Origin: Phorcus lineatus
Lineage: Eukaryota; Mollusca; Gastropoda; Trochida; Trochidae
Length of the DNA stretch: 64,000 bases
Assembly (NCBI GenBank): GCA_921293015.1
Contig: OV121088.1
Span: 35,770,010-35,834,009, forward strand
Direction of reading: 5' to 3'
Positions within the stretch are counted from its first letter, which is position 1. Each line of letters starts with the position of its first letter. A program made the position numbers and the translations under genes. A model generated the notes under the pieces. It searched no databases and was not told where the DNA came from. It saw only the letters and a list, made by a program, of their open reading frames with translations. Positions 1-10,480 of the stretch are shown here, one piece after another.

Positions 1-239
1 AACCGCAAGATTATTCCGTGGGAATATATTCAAAATAATGACCTGATTACCTCGTTTTTTACAAACTACTTTGCTCGGGGCAATCTATTCCGAGTTTTCA
101 TGCCATGAAACTGTGTAGACATTTAATACTCCTCTTTAATGGCCTGAAATTTGATGACAGTAACAAAATAAGACGCTTAGCAGTCATTTTGATTGCAAAT
201 GAATAAAAAGTTATTACTAAATCAAAGCTTCCGCAAAAT

Positions 240-1310
240 GTTCTTTGTTATTATTTTTGTCAACAATGAAAGAAGCCTTCGGCTAATTAGGCGAGTTCAC
301 TTTTGAACAGGTCAGAATCAAAATAAATCTTAGTCTGGTGGGATAAGGAAATGTGGTTGTAGAGGAAAGTGGTTTGAGCCATGCATCAGAAGGTGATGTA
401 ATTCACGCCTGAGTGAACACATTATACATGTATACAGCTGATTGGATGCAATAAGGCAAAATAGTCAATAATAGAGCCTGCTTGTAAACACTTGGGTTAA
501 AAGCCTGTCTACTCGTCAAACCAGTTCAAAACCCAAGGGGTCCTTGTGGCACGATAATTAATACTGGATATTGTTAAGTAGGACATGTATGCCCAGCTAG
601 GCAAATAGATTCAAATTCGAAATAAGTTTGTTGAGAAGTGTTGAAAAACTTCTTCAAGGTAAGTTACACCACGTTATGTGCAGTATTTGTTGTGTTTGAT
701 TTTAACTTTATAAATAGATACATGTTTTTGATGTTAATATATACAAGCACACCACTGCAACAGAATGTCACCCTTAATCGATAATCTTCAATGAAGCTTG
801 TTCATTTGTAAAATCAAACTGAAAGTTGTCGAATTCAGTAATATAGATTGTAGATCCAATTGATGACGTAATTTAATCTAATATATTTAACATTATTCTT
901 TCATCCATACATTTTCGTTTTTTAATCCTTTGAACATTTCCAATGAATGTATCTTAACCTAGGATTTGAAGTTGCATACATAAAGGCAGGGGGATTTTCT
1001 TGCGAGAAACTTCTTTATTGTGAAAATCACGACGTTTCGGGATATATGTTTGGTACTTCTCGAAGTTCTTACTCGTATGCCTACATACATTTCTTACGAT
1101 CTTGTTTTACTACCACATGTTGGCCTCGTCTTGGCTAAAACATATTCATATAATTAAATTTTGAGCATGGTGAACAAGATTTATGGTTTATATTAACATC
1201 GCTCCTTTTCAACGATTGATATAAAATACAGTCACCGATGGTTATAAATATATGAAAGACATGAATATAAATACATCAAATATAAGTCTATCACCATCAC
1301 ATTAGTAGGT
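240..1310. repeat. Upstream block of the amine-oxidase segmental duplication, copy A
   Basis: Several stretches reappear in order upstream of the second oxidase gene. TGTCAACAATGAAAG at about 262 matches about 6457. CTGCTTGTAAACACTT at about 479 matches about 8152. The 900-1310 block (AATCCTTTGAA, GGTACTTCTCGAAGTTCTTA, AACATATTCATAT, AACAAGATTTAT, ATATATGAAAGACATGA, ATAAATACATCAAA) matches about 8420-8790. The duplication that made the two genes therefore included at least 2 kb of 5' DNA. A good splice donor (TTCAAG/GTAAGT, at 658/659) could end an untranslated first exon of gene A, which would place the 900-1310 block in a 5'UTR intron. That last point is inference. Confidence 0.7.
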
Positions 1311-1539
1311 TGTTTTTAACGACGCATCTTTTTGTATATTATATAAATCCAACGATTGAGTTTAGGTATTGATTTAATTTAATCTATTACTATCGGATGA
1401 AATCATTTCAATGATGAGATCATAAACTGAATCGAGTATCTTCTTATTTTAAAGCTTGCTTAGTTGATTGTTTCTGTTCGTAATGGTATCAAGACGACAA
1501 CCAATGGCATGATATATCATTGTCTCATATTTCAGCTTA

Positions 1540-1720
1540 AGTTGATGGTTCGCTAGTTCCAGCCGATGCTGGCAGGTATCCTCGCAATGCATAGTCGCAA
1601 TGGTGTTGCGGGCGTTCTCCCTGCAATATTACTAGCAGCCGCGATATAAGTGAAATAATCTTAAAAGCGGCGTTAAACCCCAACTCACTCACACACTCAC
1701 TCACTCACTCAGATTAAGTT
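1540..1720 (+). repeat. SINE-like element tail with CTCA repeat
   Basis: The block holds TTCCAGCCGATGCTGGCAGG, then GGCGTTCTCCCTGCAATATT, then GCGGCGTTAAACCCCAACTC running into a (CTCA)n tail up to about 1711. This string is familiar to me as a very abundant gastropod interspersed repeat, which is knowledge from memory. Only the 3' portion is recognisable. It lies about 0.5 kb upstream of the first coding exon of oxidase A and is absent from the corresponding place in copy B as far as I can see. Confidence 0.7.
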
Positions 1721-1902
1721 AATCAGAGCTGTTCTTCAAATTGAAGGTATATCAACATAACATTCATACTACGATCTTGTCAGTAAACTGAATCTTGAAT
1801 GAGCCTAAATAATCGTGTAAGCGAAGTAGATGATGGGAGATTGGAACTCAACCTCTAAACAGGTCAAATATAAATGCGAAGTGTAAATATACAAAAAAAA
1901 TT

Positions 1903-1980
1903 ACACAGAGCCAAAATTACTCCAACATGTTTCCTTGACATCTTCAGGGAGACTTCAATGGAGTAATGTTGGCTCTGTGT
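1903..1980. repeat. 22-bp inverted repeat (hairpin) before oxidase A
   Basis: The arms are 1903-1924 (ACACAGAGCCAAAATTACTC and on) and 1959-1980 (TGGAGTAATGTTGGCTCTGT and on). They pair with one mismatch around a 34-nt loop. The hairpin sits 220 bp before the start codon of oxidase A. It may be a tiny foldback element or a structured piece of a 5'UTR intron. I saw no second copy in the window. Confidence 0.75.
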
Positions 1981-2200
1981 CATTTCTTGTCTTGGAATAT
2001 ATATAATTATATATCTGTTTATGTTCTTGTGTCAATGGGAATATTTGTCTCTGCTCTCTTGATTAATTTGTATATGTGTTGAATAAATGAATGTGAAGCA
2101 CGTGTGCAGAGAGGAATCGACCCAGGCCTACGTGTCAAAATGTATTCACAGGAGGTACAATATATGAATCTTTATCTTTGGTGTTTTAAATTTCAGAGAA

Positions 2201-4329
2201 ATGAGTTGGTGCCACTTGTTTTCGGTGTTACTGGTTGTGCTTGGCCATTATGGAGCGTACTGTGAGAAGGGTAAGTTTATGTAAGAATGTAGTATTTAAA
2301 TTTTTTTCTCATCAAACAAACATTAAGAATCCTAAAATAAGGACCTAATAATATTATATCAAAGAAGGAGAGACTTGACTCAATATAATTTTTTTTATCT
2401 CAGTAATAATCAAGAAGAATCTTTCAATGAATTAATGTATTTACAACATGTCGAACTGAATAGTTCAAACAGCATTACTGATACAATCACATCTTATAAA
2501 ATCCTAAGCGTCAGTCCTAACCTACCAGGAAATTTGACCATTACCAAAAAATTTCATTTCATATCTTACCACCATCACACAATAAGAAACGCAGAACTCT
2601 TACCTCACCATCATAACTCTTACCCCTCCTTAAGAACTCTTACCTCATCACCAGAAGTCTTATCTCACCACTAGAACTCTTTTCCTACAATCGGAACTCT
2701 TATCCTGCCATCAGAACTCGTATCCCACCACAGAACTTTATCCCACCATCGGAACTCTTATTCCTCCATCAACATCTTATTTTAAATGATTAGTAGAATC
2801 GTTAATCAATCGACTTTAAAATTAGGAACTGAAAACGTAGCATCAGAACCAACGTAATCAATATCAATTATCAATATTGCAACAATAAAAAATTGATATG
2901 TACTTTCATGTGAACATAATTGTTTTACAATCACAACCTTGCAAAAAAGATGTTTACCTTCTTTCTGTTTTCAGATGCCAAAGTTCTGATCCTCGGAGCT
3001 GGTGCAGCAGGAATGTCTGCAGCTAAAGCTCTGACAGAACAAAACATGCACGACTTCATCATCCTGGAAGGATCGAACAGGATTGGAGGACGAGTCAAGT
3101 CAGTCAACTTTGGAGGGAAAACAGTTGAAGCAGGAGCCAACTGGATTGTTGGTAAAACTAATCCGTTGTTTCGCATAGCTAAAGAAATCAACCTTCAGGG
3201 CAAAGTCTCTGATTTTGACAGTGTTGTTATAAGAAATTCCACTGGTGCTGATGTCACCGACAGCGAAGGTGAGGATGCTTGGGCTAAACTCGAATTGGCT
3301 CAAGAAAGAATTCCAGCAATAGAACGACGACTTGATGGTGGGAGACGTGACATGTCTCTCAGAGCTTGCTTAACTGGAGCCAGGTTCACACCAAAGACTC
3401 CGGTTGAAAAGGTCGTGGAAATATACGACTATGACTTTGAATATGGCTATATTCCTGGAGTTGCCTCTTGTCTTGATGCGTCCTCAAACCTAGAGTTTAT
3501 AGAGGGGGAGTTCGTTGTTCAGGATCAGAGGGGTTATGAATCCCTACTGGAGAAGTATTTTGAAGGCGTTTTAAGTAATGATGATGACCGTCTGATCCTA
3601 AATGAGGTTGTCAATCATGTCAAATACATGGGCGCAGGAGTTGAGGTCACTACACGCAACGGGAACATCTACACAGCTGATTTTGCAATCATCACTTTCA
3701 GTATCGGAGTTCTTAAGAGTGGTTCTGTGACATTCAGTCCAATGTTACCAGATTGGAAAAGAGACAGCATCAACCGAGTTCGTCTTGAAAACTACATTGG
3801 GATTTTCCTCAAATTTCCTGATAGTATGTCTAGATTTTGGGACGATGAAGAATACATCCTGTACGCAGATGAAAGGAGAGGGTTCTATCCTATCTGGCAG
3901 AACCTCGAAGCTGATGGCCTCTACCCAGCAGGCACAAATATTCTAGAAATTGTCACCTTCGGAGAGGAGGCTGACCGTGTGAATGCAATGAGTGAGTCCG
4001 AAGTGGTTGCTGAGGTGATGGAGATGCTCCGACGAGTCTACAAGAACCCAAGTATCCCTGACCCAGAGGACGTCTTCATACCCAACTGGAGAAATGATCC
4101 TCTGTATTTGGGATCCTTTGTTAATATGGAGCCAGGATCGTTTCATCCTGACATTGTTCAGGATAGGATGACTCCAGTTGGAAGATTGTACTTTGCTGGA
4201 GAAGCTTTCGACAGAGAAATTCCTGGTTTCGTTTATGCAGCTTTAAGAAGCGGACATGAAGCTGCTTTAAGGGTGAACAAAAGGCTACACTACACTGGTC
4301 CTTTCAACAAGCGCTTCACGTATGGCTAA
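2201..4329 (+). CDS. Secreted FAD-dependent amine (polyamine-type) oxidase, copy A
   Basis: There are two coding exons, 2201-2270 and 2975-4329 (GT..AG intron of 704 nt, phase 1), giving 474 residues. The short first exon encodes a signal-peptide-like start (MSWCHLFSVLLVVLG...), and its ATG follows a TTTCAG acceptor ending at 2196, so a 5'UTR intron is likely. Exon 2 opens with the Rossmann dinucleotide motif VLILGAGAAGMSAA, then EGSNRIGGRV and AGANWI, all classic for flavin amine oxidases. It carries the IFLKFP segment whose lysine contacts flavin in plant polyamine oxidase, and ends with the FAD motif YFAGEAFDREIPGFVYAAL. Length and motifs fit the polyamine oxidase/monoamine oxidase family. 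The substrate cannot be told, and an L-amino-acid oxidase role (as in secreted gastropod defence proteins) is possible. AATAAA lies at 4361-4366. The longer open frame starting at 2920 reads intron and is not the true start. Confidence 0.9.
2271..2974 (+). other. Intron 1 of oxidase A with a ~20-bp degenerate minisatellite
   Basis: The boundaries are GTAAGT at 2271 and TTTTCAG ending at 2974. About 2590-2775 holds roughly nine degenerate copies of a unit like AGAACTCTTACCTCACCATC. No coding content is seen in the rest. The intron of copy B is unrelated in repeat content, carrying a 46-bp minisatellite instead. Confidence 0.75.
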
Positions 4330-4360
4330 TTATAACGGTTTAAAGGTTATGATGACATGT

Positions 4361-4366
4361 AATAAA
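4361..4366 (+). terminator. Poly(A) signal of oxidase A
   Basis: AATAAA lies 31 nt after the stop codon of oxidase A. The spacing is short but plausible for a polyadenylation signal. Confidence 0.55.
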
Positions 4367-4719
4367 TCACCTGTCAGAGAGTCTTCGAGTCTGTGATATT
4401 TGAAATGAATGATTAACCTTTGACATTGAAGTCATGTAGACGTTCACATATGCACATAATCTTATACCTGATCGCTAAAGTCGTATCCACTAGATCTGAT
4501 ATATAGAATGCAGCCATAATTTCATCAATCTCATTTCAGATGAAAATTGGAGTAAACTGTAAAACATTACTTTTCATCAAAGTTGACAATGCGTCATTTA
4601 TGCCCTAAGGAGGTGCTGGTTCCCCTGTAGTTATAACCACAGAGGAATCACACTGTTAAGTATATTCAGTTAAGTTTTCACTTCAATTATAAACAAACGT
4701 CTTGTGTTTTGGGGAGAAA

Positions 4720-6345
4720 CTATGAATAAATTTAATGAATCTCAAGCAGGAGTTAGGCATGGATATACAGCAATGGATAACATGTTTATACTTAAAATTT
4801 TATTCAGAGATATTTAAATAATCAAGGTGGTAAGTAATATGCACTATTTGTTGACTTTTCAAAAGCATTCGAATATGTACAAAGACAAGTTATCGGGAGT
4901 ATGAACCACAAATGGACTTAGCCCTAAAATGACAAATCTTTTAAGAAATGTTTATGCAGATGTTAAAGCTTGTGTTAGGAATTATATTGTATTCACTGAA
5001 ACTTGTGATGTACAAATCGGAGTTAGGCAAGGTTGTGTCCTTATTCCCTTTTTGTTTTCCTTCTTTATAAATGAATTAGTAGTGCAGATTGAAAACAGCT
5101 GTTCACATGGTATACAATTACATCCTGATATGTTCAATATTTTCCTCCTGCTGTTTGCAGATGATATCGTTCTCATCTCAAGTACTGTTATTGGTCTTCA
5201 ATAGCAAATAAAGTACTGTAAAGAATTCTACCTAAATGTAAATATGGATAAAAAAAAGAATTTTTCTTCAAAAGGGTGGGAAGTTATCGAAAATGGAAAA
5301 ATGGTATTATAAAGGCACCAACATATAAACTACTACTGCATATAAATATCTTGGTATATACTCTACTTACCATCTTAAAATACGCACGAAAGGTATTGGT
5401 AGGTATATTGAAACATTTAAAGAAACTTTAGGACTTAAGTATGACATCGTTTTTCAAGATCTTTGATGTTAAAATCAATCCTATTTTACTATATATGGCC
5501 GAAATCTGGGGGTTAAGATACTTTGATTGTCTAGAAAAGGTACACTTATGTGCCTGTAAGACATTCCTTAGGGTAAAGATGAGCACTACAAATGTAATGG
5601 TATATGGGGAATGTGGAAGATTCCCTCTCATCATATCTTCACAAATAAGAGTGATTAAGTATTGGATAAGATTTATAATTACGCCATCCTATCGTTTGCC
5701 GAGAATGTGCTATAATATGATGTTACTTTATGACAAAGGAAGGTAAAAGGAGTTGGGCATCAGATGTTAAAAATCTACTCCTTTCAAATGGATTCAATCA
5801 TAAATGGTATGAACAAAAGGTTGACTTTCAGTCATTATTTCTCAATAATTTTTCGCAAAGATTAAAAGATATTTACCAGCAAAACTGGTTGGAAACAATC
5901 TCAACATCAGCAAAATGTAGTTATTACTCTTCGTTAAAAAAAACCATATTTAAACTGAACGTTACTTATCTTGTGTTAATGTAAAAGAATTAAGAATGAC
6001 TATAGGTCGTTTCCGTTGTTCATTTATGATCTCATGATTGAAAAGGGTATATATATGAATATTAAAAGCGAGGATAGAATCTGTAAATGCTGTGTTAATA
6101 ATGCTATCGAAGGCGAATATCATTTTTTTCTTGTGTGTCCAACATATAACACATTACGTTGAAAGTATATTAAACAAATTTATTTTGTCCATCTATTTAT
6201 TGATAAATTTTCTTCTTTAACGAATTGTTTAAATGAAATAAAAAATGAATATATATATCAAATGAAAATGTATCCTAGACGCCGAACATTGCGAGAAAAA
6301 AAGATCAGATCTAAAGAATAGAATTAATATATTTCTGAGAGCATG
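4720..6345 (+). mobile_element. Decayed non-LTR retrotransposon (LINE) reverse transcriptase
   Basis: Broken reading frames spell reverse-transcriptase blocks in the right order. A finger-type start QAGVRHGYTAMDNMFIL lies at about 4745. VYADVKACVRNY lies around 4950, IGVRQGC near 5017, and the catalytic FADDIVLIS near 5155. A carboxy-terminal CKCCVNNAIEGEYHFFLVCP motif lies near 6090. The last is typical of the cysteine-containing tail of RTE/CR1-like invertebrate LINEs (family knowledge). Many stops and frameshifts make it inactive. No poly(A) tail or target-site duplication was identified. It lies between the duplicated oxidase units. Confidence 0.8.
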
Positions 6346-6429
6346 TGCAGGAAATAAGCTTGAAATTTTTTACGTGGGCATACCTTAGCTGTTAGTATAA
6401 ATTTGGAATTAGCAGGCGTGCCCGATTCG

Positions 6430-6517
6430 CAAATTATTCTTTGAAATCAATATTTGTCAACAATGAAAGCAGCCTTTGGGCGAGTTCAATTGAAGTGAAA
6501 ATCGTAAAAATGAACCA
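6430..6517. repeat. Segmental-duplication block, copy B (left part)
   Basis: TTGTCAACAATGAAAGCAGC...GGCGAGTTCA corresponds to about 260-300 upstream of copy A. The homology then stops at the left end of the inserted Tc1 element and resumes at about 8150. Confidence 0.6.
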
Positions 6518-8145
6518 AACTGAATTCGTTTTCTTTGATAATGAATGCACATTCATAAAAAAGGAAATTAGTTATGTTTTTGGAAATATTTATTCGTTAT
6601 TTTGTCTGAAAATGACGAAATATTGAGATTTGTTATTTTTCTATTCTAAACACAACGATAATATTCTAAGGAAACGTTTTTGTAAAAAATGTGCTTCGAC
6701 TGTTTTAGGAAGCTTTGGCACATGTTTACGGACCAGATTTGTTTCTAAATCTTTCAAAATAGTGAACTTCTTAAACATTTTGATTTTCATCAGATGGATT
6801 ATGTCACCAAATTTTTACCACTCATGAAATGCACGTGAAATCAGTTGGTGACGGGTATAAAAGGCCCCTGTATGCATTATTTCACACCATAATTCGATTA
6901 TAATGCTGATATTAACAACTGAAGAGCGGGAAAGAGCGATTGGAATGCTGCAGACTGGGTCCACTGATGGAGAAGTCGCAGCCGCATTCGGATGTCATCG
7001 TCTCACCATTCTTAGGGTGCGTGGACGTCTACAACAGAGCTAGAAGCAGGCAGGCCGCAAGTGACAACCCAAAATGAAGACCGGTACATTGTTCAACTGC
7101 ATCTCAGGAACCGCTTTCACGCCGCCACAACGACAGCTTCTACTGCACTTGGGACACCAAATCAGTCCCCAGACGGTGAGAAGAAGGTTCAAATGACTGG
7201 GGTCATACCGGCCGATGCGAGCAGTGCTGTTGACGCGCCGACATCGACAAAACAGGGTTGCTTGGGCCACAAATGTTTGACGTTGGCAGAACCAAAACTG
7301 GCAGAGAGTGTTATTTTCCGACGAAAGTCGGTTCCAAATGCAAGTAGCAGACGGGCGATGGAGGGTCTACCGTCGCCGGGGTTAGAGGGAGGCACGCTAC
7401 TGCGTACAAGAAGTTGTCCCTTTCGGTGGAGGCAGTGTCATGGTCTGGGGTGAGAAACGCGGCAACGCAAGCACCGACCTAATTGTCATTGACGGCAATC
7501 TGACGGCGCAAAGGTACATTGACAGGGTCCTACAGACAAAGGTCATCCCATTCTTAAAACGCCATCCAAACACCCTTTTTTAACAGGACAATGCTCGTCC
7601 TCATGTAGCCAGTGTGACGTTGCAGTACCTCAACGTCGACAACGTCCACGTTTTGCCTTGGCCTGCCAGTTCGCCCGATATGAATCCCATCGAGCACCTC
7701 TGGGATTACATCAATCGAAGGATCCATCGACGTCGACACCAACCACACACACGTCAACAACTTATTGCTGCATTGATGGCCGAATGGAGGCAGATACCAC
7801 CTGCTTTCATCAGACGACTGACGTTTTCTGTGAGACGAAGAGTTCAGGCATGATTGAATGCCAACGGCGGACATACCAGATACTGATCACATACAATTTG
7901 TCATTAAACTAATGATTATTCTATGATTTTGTTGTTTTTGTGCATTATCTGAAATAGGACAATTGACCCCACCCTTGAAGAACTGGCGATAACTTATTTA
8001 CCATTAAAGTTACAGGTCTGCTATTTTAGCACAAAACACTAAACTGATGGAGTGTTACAACACAACAAAACAAATTCCTCTGAACACGTCATTTTTTATG
8101 ATATTCAAAATCAAAGAGGTGTAACATTTCTTTTGGCGTTCAGTT
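6518..8145 (+). mobile_element. Decayed Tc1-like DNA transposon
   Basis: The right end ATTTCTTTTGGCGTTCAGTT matches the inverted repeat of the better Tc1 copy at 27-28.6 kb. The left end near 6518 (AACTGAATTC...) is degenerate, so that boundary is tentative. The length of about 1.6 kb fits the intact relative (1.55 kb). Inside, a transposase runs from about 6903 (TTEERERAIGMLQTG helix-turn-helix start) to about 7853. Catalytic blocks are VLFSDESRF, QDNARPH and SPDMNPIEHLW, with 34 residues between the second D and the E (DD34E). Several stops and frameshifts are present, for example near 7041 and 7580. It was inserted into the duplicated upstream block of oxidase B. Confidence 0.85.
6903..7853 (+). 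pseudogene. Tc1-type transposase pseudogene (DD34E)
   Basis: Translating the three forward frames in turn gives a full-length Tc1-family transposase with several breaks. The amino-terminal HTH (6903-7040) is followed by a stop. The region around 7200-7450 needs more than one frame. The carboxy-terminal 79 residues are open at 7614-7853 and include WPASSPDMNPIEHLWDYINR. It would bind element ends and cut and paste DNA if intact, but here it is dead. Confidence 0.85.
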
Positions 8146-8812
8146 AAGAATCTGCTTGTAAACACTTAGGTTAAAAGCCTGATGGTGGCCATACCCGATA
8201 CTGACATTTGTGCACCCCTGTGATGTTGAAACACTTGTGCACCTGTGCATTTCAAGATCATGCGTATTCTGAATAAAATTTACTGAACAGAGATCTTCAC
8301 ACAGGGTTTTAGTTTTCATTTCAATGCTTAACTTGCATCTGTGGTCTTTATATTGAACTTTGAAAGTCAGTGTCAACTTTCTTTTTTTGAAGAGTTTATA
8401 AAAATATTGTTAGTTCATCGCTACATTTCCGTTCTTAATCCTTTGAAAAATTCAATGAAGCATCCTAATATCAGCATTTGAAGTGGCATTGAAAAGAGCA
8501 GCAGGACTTCCTTAAACAACGGCAAAATCAAGACCTTACATAGTTTATGCTTGGTACATCTAGAAGTTCTTATGTCAACATCAATTTAAAGTTTCCTGTT
8601 CTACCGGCCTGGTCATGGTAAAAACATATTCATATGATTAAGTTGGTTAACAAGATTTATAGCTTATATTAACCGCTCCCATTCGACGATTGATATAAGT
8701 TACATTCATAGAATATTATCAATATATGAAAGACATGAGTATAAATACATCAAAAGAGAGATCATAGCCATCACATTAGCACGTAATCAATGTCAGTGTT
8801 ATTTTAAAGGTG
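8146..8812. repeat. Segmental-duplication block, copy B (right part)
   Basis: About 8150-8180 matches about 473-505, and about 8420-8790 matches about 900-1310 (shared TTAATCCTTTGAA, ACATATTCATAT, AACAAGATTTAT, GATTGATATAA, ATATATGAAAGACATGA). The block lies about 2 kb upstream of the oxidase B start codon. No coding sequence is seen. Confidence 0.7.
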
Positions 8813-9190
8813 AACAGAGTATGTATGTCATTATGTATGTCAAAGATATCCAATTTTATAAATGATGTATGTCATTATGTATGTCAAAGATATCAAACTT
8901 TATAAATAATGAATGTCATTATGAATGTCAAAGATATCAAACTTTATAAATGATGAATGTCATTATGAATGTCATAGATATCAAACTTTATAAATGATGT
9001 ATGTCATTATGTATGTCAAAGATATCAAACTTTATAAATGATGTTATTGAATAAAGAAGTAGTGGTTGTTTCTTGTATTTACCATCTTAATGCTGATCTG
9101 TCCAGTAGAATGACTGCAAACAGATAAAGGTAGTGATATGTGATCACAAACCGGACATGGTGCCCGCCAATCACTCAAACCTAATTTAGA
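8813..9190 (+). mobile_element. MITE (TTAA-type family) carrying a 44-bp minisatellite
   Basis: The end AAAGGTGAACAGAGTATG resembles the ends of other MITEs in the window (AAAGGGGCACAGAGTATG at 36342). The internal core GTGATCACAAACCGGACATGG...GCCAATCACTCAAAC near 9139 matches the family core (GATCGAAAACCGGACA, GCGCGCGTCAA). Between them, about 8825-9045, lie about five copies of a 44-bp unit (ATGTCATTATGAATGTCAAA...TTTATAAATGATG) that seems to have grown from the element's own subterminal sequence. Confidence 0.6.
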
Positions 9191-10480
9191 AATATCAATT
9201 ACAGTAGACAGAAAGACACATTTGGATTTGTAGTATTAAGTCACTAAACTGTTTATTGAAAGCATAATTTCGACATTTTTACATAAATATGACCGTTTGA
9301 TATTCAATGAAAACAAGAAAATATCATGATTTGGGCATTTTAGAGTTAAATTTTGTTTTTAAATTGGAACATAACTCAGGGCTTTTGGTAATTGTTCTTA
9401 TTTAATCCTAAAAATGTTTCGACTTTCTGTCACTTTAAGAAAAGTACAAATCGAAAGATAAAAAGTCGTTATTTTTTTAAGCCACAACAGAAAATGGCGT
9501 GAATCAAGCAAAGGTAACAAAAAGCAGAACAGTAAGGATTTATAGTGTTTGATATTTGATTAAAAACATTCAAGTAAATTTGAAATGTGAGGTTGCCTTC
9601 ACCACAAAACTAAAGCTGTTTTCGGTTTTCATTGAAAAATGAGCAATTTTGATTAAAGATATTTACACTGTGTAAATCATAGCTAAGCTAGACTTTATCT
9701 GATCCAGGCAAATTCACAAGCTAAAAAATTGCAATAACATCATTAGTATCAAATTCTAAAACCAAATATTTAAGTAAGTTACCAATGAATATATCAAACG
9801 ATTATGACAAATGTTATTTAGATGTATTGAAAACAAGAAGTCTTCCTATGGAATGCTGGGACAGATAATAAAACCGTTAACGCCTGACTGAATATAGTAT
9901 ACACTCTCACGTGACACATCAGAGTACTAACATTTTTAGTCCAAAAAGAAAGATACCAGGCTTTAGAATACCGGTCGGCCATAAAGCTTTGGTTGAATGG
10001 ATACAGGTTAAAGCTATAGTAGGGTGGACATGTGAACTGGGCAGGGTTTTGGTTATAGTGTTCAGGTCGAGAAGATATAGGTTAAAAGTAGGTATGGATT
10101 GAGGTGGACAGAAAAAACGGGAAAAATCCTTGAAAGGGTTGAAGATTACTGTCCAGGTAAGACATTACAAATTATCTGCGTTTACCTTTACGTGACCTTT
10201 CGATTCAGCATGTTATTCTTATCAAACATGTTTTGTTCTCTCTAAAATTAAAAAGCAAACTCGATGAATTTGTCAAATTGAGTTTATTTTGATATCAATA
10301 AAACAGAGTATTAACTTTGTCATTTCTGATGTATTTTATAACAATATCTTATTCGTATACAAAAAAGAATTTAATGTTCATCATAAATGACAGTCAATCG
10401 CTAAGTGCAATTTAAGATTTAAGAGAGGGATTTAAAGATTTCGTAATCTCGATGATTAACAGATATTCTCTTTCAGAAAA
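9190..10480. other. AT-rich region upstream of oxidase B
   Basis: No coding frame has support. A possible splice donor (CCAG/GTAAGA, exon end 10156) could end a 5'UTR exon of oxidase B, since the coding exon follows an acceptor ending at 10476. Nothing else is recognised. Confidence 0.5.

Noticed and set aside
2920-2974. Open frame extending upstream of oxidase A exon 2, with an ATG at 2920
   Set aside because: A TTTTCAG acceptor ends at 2974, and a signal-peptide exon at 2201-2270 with matching phase exists in both gene copies. The 2920 start is intronic. The same applies to 12243 in copy B.
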